Assembly: GCA_945863085.1 (NCBI GenBank) | Contig: CAMBCD010000084.1 | Span: 1 to 9,386 of the forward strand | Direction of reading: 5' to 3' | From: Bordetella parapertussis | GTDB lineage: Bacteria; Pseudomonadota; Gammaproteobacteria; Burkholderiales; SG8-41 | Length of the DNA stretch: 9,386 bases | Shown here: positions 1 through 9,386 of the stretch, piece by piece | Numbering within the stretch: position 1 is the stretch's first letter | How the letters are laid out: every line of letters starts with the position of its first letter | The notes under the pieces: generated by a model | The model's database searches: none | Told to the model about the DNA's origin: nothing | What the model saw: only the letters and a program-made list of their open reading frames with translations | Position numbers and translations under genes: made by a program

Positions 1-35
1 AGCAGTGCGCGCAGCAGGGTGTCGTTTTTTAACAT
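1..35 (-). CDS. hemE: Uroporphyrinogen decarboxylase, N-terminal fragment (cut by window edge)
   Basis: Reading the minus strand from the ATG at 35-33 gives MLKNDTLLRAL and then a partial Leu codon at the window edge. This resembles the start of HemE proteins, which typically open with a short lead followed by LKND-x-(F/Y/L)-LRALLRQP; the match is from memory of the family. HemE is the cytoplasmic enzyme that decarboxylates uroporphyrinogen III to coproporphyrinogen III in haem synthesis. Only 11 full codons are visible, so no catalytic residue can be checked. The start is well bounded: the same frame has a TGA at 77-75 and no ATG, GTG or TTG between it and 35. No Shine-Dalgarno sequence precedes the ATG; the bases just upstream are the end of a large inverted repeat. 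The gene follows gltD after 80 bases on the same strand and may be cotranscribed with it. The identity rests on 11 residues and is probable, not certain. Confidence 0.72.
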   Translation of the reverse strand, partial: MLKNDTLLRAL

Positions 36-37
36 CA

Positions 38-109
38 GGATTGAGCCGTTAGGATTGAGGATAAAGCGGATTAGTCACCACGGACTACTCAATCCTCATT
101 CCTCAATCC
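38..109. repeat. Symmetric four-copy GGATTGAG inverted-repeat element between gltD and hemE
   Basis: The plus strand carries GGATTGAG at 38-45 and 52-59, and its exact reverse complement CTCAATCC at 88-95 and 102-109. Both pairs share the centre 73.5, so 38-45 can pair with 102-109 and 52-59 with 88-95, giving two 8-bp stems separated by a mostly mismatched 6-base internal loop. Inside, TAGTC (72-76) can pair with GACTA (83-87) around a 6-base loop, leaving 60-71 bulged. Partial copies extend the theme: GGATTAGT at 68-75, and the palindrome AATCCGGATT at 105-114 next to the gltD stop. On the minus-strand transcript the stem is followed by TGATGTTAAAAAACG, with no U-tract, so it is not a standard intrinsic terminator. 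It fills most of the gltD-hemE spacer. Possible roles are an mRNA stability or processing hairpin, control of hemE translation, a protein-binding site, or a dispersed intergenic repeat. The pairing is directly visible; the role is unknown. Confidence 0.8.
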
Positions 110-115
110 GGATTT

Positions 116-1534
116 TCAACGTGGTAATTCCGTGGAACCCATCAAAAACTCATCGACGGAGCGTGCGCACTGACGGCCTTCGCGGATTGCCCATACGATC
201 AGCGATTGTCCGCGGCGCATGTCGCCGGCGGCGAATATTTTGCCGACGGAAGTCTGGTATTTGTCGGTGTCGGCTTTGACATTGCTGCGGTTGTCCTTGG
301 CCACGCCCAGTTGATCAAGCAGGCCCTGACGCGGTCCGGTGAAACCCATCGCCAGCAGCACCAGATCAGCCTTGATGGTGAATTCGGAGCCCGGCACTTC
401 GCGCATCTGGCCGTCTTTCCATTCCACCCGCGCGGCGATCAATTTCTCGATCTTGCCGTTTTTGCCTTCAAACCGTTTGGTCGCCACCGCCCAGTCGCGC
501 TGGCAGCCTTCTTCGTGCGAGCTCGAGGTGCGGAGTTTCACCGGCCAGTACGGCCAGACCATGGGTTTGTCTTCCTGTTCCGGCGGCTGCGGCAGCAGTT
601 CGAACTGCATCACGGAAGCGGCGCCATGCCGGTTCGACGTGCCGACGCAGTCGGAACCGGTATCGCCGCCGCCGATCACCACCACATGTTTGCCGGTGGC
701 CTTGAGCTGCCCATCAATCTTGTCGCCGGCCACGACCTTGTTCTGTTGCGGCAGGAATTCCATCGCGAAATAAACGCCTTCGAGTTCACGGCCGGGCACC
801 GGCAGATCGCGCGGCTGTTCCGCGCCGCCGGCCATCACCACGGCGTCGAATTCATCGACCAGTTTTTTGGCGGGTACTGCGCCGCCGACATCCTGATTGA
901 CGCGAAACTCGACGCCTTCAGCGCGCATCTGCGCCATGCGGCAGTCGATCAGCTGCTTTTCCATCTTGAAATCGGGGATGCCGTAACGCAGCAGACCACC
1001 GACGCGATCCGCTTTTTCGAATACCACGGCATCGTGGCCGGCCCGCGCCAGTTGCTGCGCGCAGGCGAGTCCCGCCGGGCCGGAACCGATCACCGCGACA
1101 CGTTTTCCGGTTTTTTTCGCCGGCGGCTGTGCTACTACCCATCCCGATTCCCAGCCCTTGTCGATGATTGCGTGCTCAATCGACTTGATGCCGACCGGGG
1201 TGCTGTTGATGTTCAGCGTGCAGGCGGCTTCACAGGGTGCAGGGCAGACGCGGCCGGTGAATTCGGGGAAATTGTTGGTCGAGTGCAGGGTGTCCAGCGC
1301 CTGCCGCCAGTCCTGCCTGAATACCAGGTCGTTCCAGTCCGGGATGATGTTGTTGACCGGGCAGCCGCTCATGCAGAACGGCGTGCCGCAATCCATGCAG
1401 CGTGCGCCCTGGATGCCAGCGGCTTCGCTGGTCAGCGGGTGTACGAATTCGCGCCAGTGCTTGAGCCGTTCCTGCGGTTTATCCGCAGCTTCATTCAGTC
1501 GCTCGAATTCCAGAAATCCGGTTACTTTTCCCAT
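116..1534 (-). CDS. gltD: Glutamate synthase (NADPH) small subunit
   Basis: This 472-residue protein is the beta subunit of GOGAT, the cytoplasmic enzyme that passes electrons from NADPH through FAD and iron-sulfur clusters to GltB for reductive synthesis of glutamate from 2-oxoglutarate and glutamine. The N-terminal iron-sulfur region has C46, C49, C54 and C58, followed by C97, C101 and C105. The FAD-binding Rossmann motif is GSGPAG at 150-155, with the second strand VVFEK near 170-174. A second dinucleotide fold with GGGDTGSD at 288-295 is the NADPH site, and the C-terminal FAD motif FAAGD lies at 434-438. The length is usual for bacterial GltD, and [10 protein letters not shown] is a characteristic family start, which supports the ATG at 1534. 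The ribosome-binding site is weak (GGA 5 bases before ATG). The gene follows gltB after a 70-base gap and is almost certainly expressed with it. Nothing appears truncated or shifted. Confidence 0.97.
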   Translation of the reverse strand: MGKVTGFLEFERLNEAADKPQERLKHWREFVHPLTSEAAGIQGARCMDCGTPFCMSGCPVNNIIPDWNDLVFRQDWRQALDTLHSTNNFPEFTGRVCPAPCEAACTLNINSTPVGIKSIEHAIIDKGWESGWVVAQPPAKKTGKRVAVIGSGPAGLACAQQLARAGHDAVVFEKADRVGGLLRYGIPDFKMEKQLIDCRMAQMRAEGVEFRVNQDVGGAVPAKKLVDEFDAVVMAGGAEQPRDLPVPGRELEGVYFAMEFLPQQNKVVAGDKIDGQLKATGKHVVVIGGGDTGSDCVGTSNRHGAASVMQFELLPQPPEQEDKPMVWPYWPVKLRTSSSHEEGCQRDWAVATKRFEGKNGKIEKLIAARVEWKDGQMREVPGSEFTIKADLVLLAMGFTGPRQGLLDQLGVAKDNRSNVKADTDKYQTSVGKIFAAGDMRRGQSLIVWAIREGRQCARSVDEFLMGSTELPR

Positions 1535-1604
1535 GACTGTCCAACCCCTGAAACATCACGCCCCTGAGGGCAAAAATAATTCCTGCGCAGTGTGTGCCTG
1601 CCGG

Positions 1605-6266
<4,662 letters not shown>

Positions 6267-6431
6267 GAGCCTCGTTAAAACATGCTGATAATCAATAGCT
6301 TACGCAGTATTTTGCTGCGATGCCACAAATTCTGGCGAGCCAAATGCGAATAACGGAGTGAAACCGGATAAGTCTACCTGCATCAACGGGTTGCTTCAAC
6401 CGCTGGCGCGCCGTAAAGCCACCAAAAAAAC
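6267..6431 (-). other. dgt-gltB intergenic region with small dyads; likely gltBD control region
   Basis: This is the largest non-coding gap in the window and the natural place for a gltBD promoter. Visible structures are: a palindrome TGATAATCA at 6286-6294; a dyad CGCAG-N7-CTGCG at 6303-6319; a GGTTG/CAACC mini-hairpin with a 3-base loop around 6389-6401; an eight-base palindrome GGCGCGCC at 6405-6412; and a T7 run (minus strand) at 6430-6424 directly after the dgt stop. I searched for sigma-70 and sigma-54 type promoters on the minus strand and found no convincing pair of boxes. No intrinsic terminator for dgt is evident because no GC-rich stem precedes the T run. Whether gltBD has its own promoter here or is read through from dgt is therefore open. 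Confidence 0.4.
6270..6273 (-). promoter_or_regulatory. gltB Shine-Dalgarno GAGG
   Basis: The minus strand reads ACGAGGCTC and then ATGATG. GAGG leaves 3 bases to the first ATG (6266) and 6 bases to the second (6263). Usual Shine-Dalgarno spacing favours the second ATG, which would put the catalytic cysteine at position 22 of the primary product. The site itself is short, so confidence is moderate. Confidence 0.55.
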
Positions 6432-7553
6432 TCAGCTGACGTCGATAGAAAACAGACGCCGATGTTCAACGATGGCGTAGCGGTCAGTCATGCCGGCAAT
6501 GTAGTCGGCGATGGTGCGAGGTGTGTCTGCCTGCGCCCGTACCTGGAATTCCGGGGGCAGCAATCCGGGCTCATTCATAAATGCCTGAAATAAATCGGAA
6601 ATTATCCGGCGCGCCTTGCTGCTCATGCGCGATACGCGGTAATGCCGGTAGAGATTGGCGTGCAAAAACCGCTTGAGTTCGGCCTGCTCGTCGCGGATGC
6701 GGTCGGAGAAGCGGATCATCGCCGGCGCGCGCCGGATGTCGGCGATGGACTCCGGGGCCAGGTCGCGGATGTTGGCGGCGCTTTGCCGGTTGAGATCGGT
6801 GACCAGGGTATCGATCATGCGGCGCACGGTTTCATGTACCAGGCGCCGACCCTCGATTTTGGGGAATTCACGCAGCACCGTGCGTTTGTGGCGCCGGAAA
6901 ATGGCGACGGTGGACAGTTGCTCCATGTCCAGGAGTCCGGAGCGCAGTCCGTCGTCGATATCGTGATTGTTGTAGGCGATTTCGTCGGCCAGATTGGCAA
7001 TCTGGGCCTCAAGGCCGGGACGCTGGCGCTTGATGAAGCGTTCACCGATGTCGCCCAGGGTGCGCGCGTTGTTCAGCGAGCAGTGTTTGAGGATGCCCTC
7101 GCGGGTTTCAAAGGTCAGGTTGAGACCGTCAAAAGCACCATAACGCTGTTCCAGCATGTCGACTACGCGCAGCGATTGCAGATTGTGCTCAAACCCGCCG
7201 TGGGGTTTCATGCAGGCATTTAGCGCATCCTGGCCGGCGTGGCCGAAGGGTGTGTGGCCCAGGTCATGTGCCAGCGTGATGGCCTCGGTCAGGTCTTCGT
7301 CAAGGAGTAGATGGCGCGCCACCGAACGGCCGATCTGTGCGACTTCCAGGCTGTGCGTGAGGCGGGTGCGGAACAGGTCGCCTTCGTGATTGACGAAGAC
7401 CTGTGTTTTGTATTCAAGGCGGCGGAACGCGGTGGAATGGATGATGCGGTCGCGATCGCGCTGATATTCCGAACGGCCACGCGGTGCAGGTTCGCGAAAA
7501 CGCCGGCCGCGTGAATTGGCGGGACCTGCGGCGTAGGGAGCTTTGTCAGCCAT
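6432..7553 (-). CDS. dgt: dGTPase-like HD-domain dNTP triphosphohydrolase
   Basis: This 373-residue protein belongs to the deoxyguanosinetriphosphate triphosphohydrolase-like family, which removes tripolyphosphate from dNTPs to give deoxynucleosides. The HD metal-binding set is complete: H67 in [10 protein letters not shown]96-D97 in [11 protein letters not shown], and D190 in [15 protein letters not shown] at 122-124 and the early [13 protein letters not shown] block (40-52) are also family signatures. Length fits the shorter dGTPase-like subfamily rather than the longer enterobacterial Dgt, so substrate preference is not established. The start chosen is the ATG at 7553, which has GGGGAGGG 5 bases upstream; a TTG immediately before it (7556) would add one residue but sits too close to that site. 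The gene overlaps the end of aroB by 8 bases, suggesting translational coupling. Its placement in an aromatic synthesis unit has no obvious metabolic reason. Confidence 0.93.
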   Translation of the reverse strand: MADKAPYAAGPANSRGRRFREPAPRGRSEYQRDRDRIIHSTAFRRLEYKTQVFVNHEGDLFRTRLTHSLEVAQIGRSVARHLLLDEDLTEAITLAHDLGHTPFGHAGQDALNACMKPHGGFEHNLQSLRVVDMLEQRYGAFDGLNLTFETREGILKHCSLNNARTLGDIGERFIKRQRPGLEAQIANLADEIAYNNHDIDDGLRSGLLDMEQLSTVAIFRRHKRTVLREFPKIEGRRLVHETVRRMIDTLVTDLNRQSAANIRDLAPESIADIRRAPAMIRFSDRIRDEQAELKRFLHANLYRHYRVSRMSSKARRIISDLFQAFMNEPGLLPPEFQVRAQADTPRTIADYIAGMTDRYAIVEHRRLFSIDVS

Positions 7554-8652
7554 CAACGCCCTCCCCGCTCAGCACTGCGTTCAGCACCTCGCGCGGCACG
7601 GCATCGCTGATGAAGGCATCACCGATGCTCCGCAGCAGAATGAAGCGTATTTTTCCGCCCTCGACTTTTTTGTCGTGGCCCATCAATTCCAGGTAGCGAT
7701 CCACGCCCAGCTTCGGACCCAGCACCGGCAAACGGGCCCGGCGCAGCAGTTTTATGGCGCGTTCGACACCATCAGCATTCACCAATCCCATTTTCTGGGA
7801 CACCCGGGCTGCAATGATCATGCCCGCCGCGACGGCCTCGCCATGCAGCCATTTGCCATAACCGAGGCCGGATTCAATTGCATGGCCAAAGGTGTGGCCG
7901 AAATTGAGCATGGCGCGCACACCTTCCTCGCGTTCGTCGCTGGCGACTACCACGGCCTTGTTGCGGCAGGCGACTTCGATGGCATGGGTCAGCGCCGCGG
8001 GATCGCGCGCCACCAGGCGATCCATGTTGGCCTCCAGCCAGGCGAAGAACCCGGTATCGCCGATCAGTCCGTATTTGACGACTTCGGCAATGCCGGCCGA
8101 GAGTTCACGATCAGGCAGCGTCTTCAGCGTGTCGGTATCGGCGATGACTACGCGCGGCTGGTAAAACGCGCCGATCATGTTTTTGCCCAGCGGATGGTTG
8201 ATCGCGGTTTTGCCGCCGACCGAAGAATCGACCTGGGCCAGCAAGGTGGTTGGAATCTGGATGAACGGTGCGCCGCGCTGGAACACCGCCGCGGCAAAAC
8301 CGGTGAGATCGCCGATGACGCCGCCGCCCAGCGCGATCAGCGTGGTCTTGCGTTCAGCGCGGTGTGTCAGCAGGGCATCAAACACCTCATTCAGCGTGCG
8401 CCAGTCCTTGTGTGCTTCGCCGTCGGGCAGCACGATGGATTGCACCGCAACCTGCTGTTGCGCGAGGCCGGCCTGCAAGGCCTGCAGGTACAGCGGGGCA
8501 ACGACGGTATTGGTGACAATAACGGCTTTGCGCTGGGGCAGATGCTGCGCGATCAATTCCCCACGCGCCAGCAGGCCCGGTCCGATGTGTATCGGGTAAC
8601 TGCGGTCAGCGAGGTTGACGGTCAGGGACGTCAGTGGATTTTGTGCAGGCAT
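7546..8652 (-). CDS. aroB: 3-dehydroquinate synthase
   Basis: This 368-residue cytoplasmic enzyme converts DAHP to 3-dehydroquinate, the second step of the shikimate pathway, using NAD and a divalent metal. The NAD-binding glycine run is [11 protein letters not shown] at 109-119. The substrate/phosphate loop [12 protein letters not shown] lies at 141-152, with LGKNMIG at 155-161. Expected metal ligands are E190 in [10 protein letters not shown]253 in NFGHTFGHA, and H270 in WLHGEAV; H257 is also conserved. Length matches bacterial AroB. The ATG at 8652 lies 13 bases after the aroK stop, with a modest GAGAA purine stretch about 8 bases upstream. The end overlaps dgt by 8 bases. The aroK-aroB pair is a widely conserved arrangement in proteobacteria, and cotranscription with aroK is very likely. 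Confidence 0.97.
   Translation of the reverse strand: MPAQNPLTSLTVNLADRSYPIHIGPGLLARGELIAQHLPQRKAVIVTNTVVAPLYLQALQAGLAQQQVAVQSIVLPDGEAHKDWRTLNEVFDALLTHRAERKTTLIALGGGVIGDLTGFAAAVFQRGAPFIQIPTTLLAQVDSSVGGKTAINHPLGKNMIGAFYQPRVVIADTDTLKTLPDRELSAGIAEVVKYGLIGDTGFFAWLEANMDRLVARDPAALTHAIEVACRNKAVVVASDEREEGVRAMLNFGHTFGHAIESGLGYGKWLHGEAVAAGMIIAARVSQKMGLVNADGVERAIKLLRRARLPVLGPKLGVDRYLELMGHDKKVEGGKIRFILLRSIGDAFISDAVPREVLNAVLSGEGVDG
7559..7566 (-). promoter_or_regulatory. dgt Shine-Dalgarno GGGGAGGG inside the aroB 3' end
   Basis: The minus strand reads GGGGAGGGCGTTGATG. The core GGAGG is 6 bases from the ATG at 7553 but only 3 from the TTG at 7556, which decides the dgt start. The site lies within the last codons of aroB, a layout typical of reinitiation or coupled translation. 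Confidence 0.7.
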
Positions 8653-8665
8653 GTCAGAAGTTCTC

Positions 8666-9241
8666 TCAGGCCTGGTTCTGGCTGATGTTCTGCTCCAGAC
8701 CCATGAGCCGTTGCTGGATGTGAGTGGTCAGGGTGCCCACGCTTTGTGCGCCGGTATCGACGACCAGGTCCGCTATTTCGGAGTACAGGGGATCGCGCTG
8801 GGCGTGCAGTTCCTTCAATTTTGCCAGCGGATTCACCGTTTGCAGCAGTGGCCGGTTACGGTCACGCCGGGTGCGTTTCCACAGGTCTTCGGGGGTGGCG
8901 CGCAGGTAGATGACACGGCCGTGCTGCTTGAGGCGGATCCGATTTGCAGGCAGCAATATGGCACCGCCGCCGGTCGCCAGCACGATGTCGTGCATTGCAG
9001 TAAGTCGTTCGATCACCTTTTCCTCACGGGCGCGAAATCCGGACTCGCCCTCGATGTCGAAAATCACCGGGATTTTGACCCCCGTGGCGCGTTCGATTTC
9101 AGCGTCTGCATCGTAAAAATCCTTGTTCATGCGTTTGGCGAGCATGCGGCCAACGGAAGTTTTGCCGGCCCCCATCAACCCCACCAGAAATATGTTCTGC
9201 GGGGCGCCGGCGGGATGCTGTTCGCTGTGGTGCTGGGACAT
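8666..9241 (-). CDS. aroK: Shikimate kinase
   Basis: This 191-residue cytoplasmic kinase phosphorylates shikimate at the 3-hydroxyl with ATP, the fifth step towards chorismate. The Walker A loop GLMGAGKT is at 21-28. Shikimate contacts expected for the family are present: D44 and D46 in YDADAEIE, R70 in SGFRAREE, the GGG at 91-93, and R149 in QRDPLY. The flexible lid carries RNRPLLQ with R130. About 15 residues precede the first beta strand (NIFLVGL). The start is well defined: the same frame has a TAA at 9253-9251, and the ATG at 9241 is the first start codon after it. No Shine-Dalgarno sequence is visible before it. The gene sits just downstream of the pilQ terminator, so it must be driven by a promoter in the short spacer. 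aroB follows after 13 bases. Confidence 0.97.
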   Translation of the reverse strand: MSQHHSEQHPAGAPQNIFLVGLMGAGKTSVGRMLAKRMNKDFYDADAEIERATGVKIPVIFDIEGESGFRAREEKVIERLTAMHDIVLATGGGAILLPANRIRLKQHGRVIYLRATPEDLWKRTRRDRNRPLLQTVNPLAKLKELHAQRDPLYSEIADLVVDTGAQSVGTLTTHIQQRLMGLEQNISQNQA

Positions 9242-9247
9242 GGGCTG

Positions 9248-9253
9248 ATTTTA
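9248..9253 (-). promoter_or_regulatory. Candidate -10 element (TAAAAT) for aroK
   Basis: TAAAAT on the minus strand matches five of six bases of TATAAT and lies in the short stretch between the pilQ terminator and the aroK ATG. Counting about 7 bases downstream places the start of transcription at or next to the A of the ATG, which would make the message leaderless. This agrees with the lack of a Shine-Dalgarno site. The -35 position (TTCGTC at 17-base spacing) matches TTGACA in only two bases, so the assignment is tentative. Confidence 0.28.
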
Positions 9254-9286
9254 GCGGAAGCGTTGGCTCGGACGAACCGGTCCTGC

Positions 9287-9324
9287 AAAACAAAAGGGGC
9301 GGCGCCGCAGCGTCGCCCCTTTTG
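9287..9324 (-). terminator. Intrinsic terminator after pilQ
   Basis: An 11-bp perfect inverted repeat, CAAAAGGGGCG (9291-9301) with CGCCCCTTTTG (9314-9324), can be extended inward past one mismatch by three more pairs (9303-9305 with 9310-9312) to a 4-base loop. On the minus-strand RNA the GC-rich stem is followed by UUUUG within the arm and then UUUU (9290-9287), the standard layout of a Rho-independent terminator. It begins 14 bases after the pilQ stop codon. The opposite strand also ends its stem in TTTT but lacks the extra T-run, so it would be weaker in that direction. Confidence 0.88.
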
Positions 9325-9338
9325 CGGATTGGTGCAGA

Positions 9339-9386
9339 TCAGCGCAGAGAGCCGCCGTCCTTCAGAATTTTCGGCGAGATGAAAAT
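9339..9386 (-). CDS. pilQ: Type IV pilus secretin, C-terminal fragment (cut by window edge)
   Basis: The minus strand from the window edge encodes IFISPKILKDGGSLR followed by TGA at 9341-9339. The pattern LxIFI(S/T)P(K/R)I is the usual last strand of secretin barrels, and pilQ directly upstream of aroK-aroB is a conserved order in beta- and gammaproteobacteria. PilQ forms the outer-membrane pore through which the type IV pilus emerges. Only 15 residues are visible, so the call depends on this short match plus gene order; another secretin such as a type II GspD cannot be ruled out by residues alone. The gene ends in a strong terminator just downstream. Confidence 0.7.
   Translation of the reverse strand: MFISPKILKDGGSLR

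Noticed and set aside
36..115. CRISPR-like array or tandem repeat in the gltD-hemE gap
   Set aside because: The repeated unit is only 8 bases and the copies are arranged as mirrored pairs, not as equal repeats with unique spacers.
206..1567. Long plus-strand open frame opposite gltD (453 codons)
   Set aside because: It lies wholly antisense to a clear, full-length GltD with intact motifs; its low-complexity His/Arg/Ala-rich translation is what GC-biased third positions on the other strand produce.
6267..6431. Sigma-54 promoter for gltBD
   Set aside because: The closest sites, TGGCTC and TGGCAT on the minus strand, lack the TTGC half at the required distance.
6424..6439. T7 run after the dgt stop, with palindrome TCAGCTGA, as a terminator
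   Set aside because: The palindrome has no room for a loop and no GC-rich stem precedes the T run, so it does not have the structure of an intrinsic terminator.
7554..7556. TTG as the dgt start codon
   Set aside because: It is only 3 bases from the Shine-Dalgarno core, while the adjacent ATG at 7553 has suitable spacing and is the commoner start codon.
7543..9382. Long plus-strand open frames opposite aroB and aroK (7543-8685 and 8615-9382)
   Set aside because: The minus-strand AroB and AroK carry complete motif sets; the second frame even crosses the pilQ terminator and the pilQ end, as a chance frame would.

Overview
The window is a compact housekeeping stretch in which every supported gene lies on the minus strand. 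In the direction of transcription (right to left) it reads: pilQ (last 15 codons only), aroK, aroB, dgt, gltB, gltD, hemE (first 11-12 codons only). The moderately GC-rich DNA, the pilQ-aroK-aroB-dgt-gltBD order and the protein sequences point to a betaproteobacterium (possibly Nitrosomonadales or Rhodocyclales, where gltD next to hemE would not be surprising). The genus cannot be fixed from the sequence alone.

Right end (9386-9242): the C-terminus of a type IV pilus secretin ends at 9339 and is followed by a strong intrinsic terminator (9324-9287). This separates the pilus operon from aroK, so aroK needs its own promoter in the roughly 45 bases before its start. A weak -10-like TAAAAT there would place the transcript start at or next to the aroK ATG.

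Middle right (9241-6432): aroK, aroB and dgt form a tight unit, with a 13-base gap and then an 8-base overlap. AroB makes 3-dehydroquinate and AroK phosphorylates shikimate, two steps of aromatic amino acid and chorismate synthesis. Dgt is an HD-domain dNTP triphosphohydrolase of the dGTPase-like family and is not part of that pathway.

Middle left (6431-116): a 165-base intergenic region with several small dyads precedes gltB and gltD, the large and small subunits of NADPH-dependent glutamate synthase, the GOGAT half of ammonium assimilation. Both are full length with all expected catalytic and cofactor residues.

Left end (115-1): the 80-base gap between gltD and hemE is almost filled by an unusual symmetric element. 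It contains two GGATTGAG octamers and two inverted copies, each pair spaced by 14 bases and all sharing one centre. It ends two bases before the hemE ATG, which has no visible Shine-Dalgarno sequence. This element is the most interesting non-coding feature here.

I see no mobile element, CRISPR array, tRNA/rRNA gene or defence system, and no new multi-gene system. The only gene-free gaps are all shorter than 170 bases.
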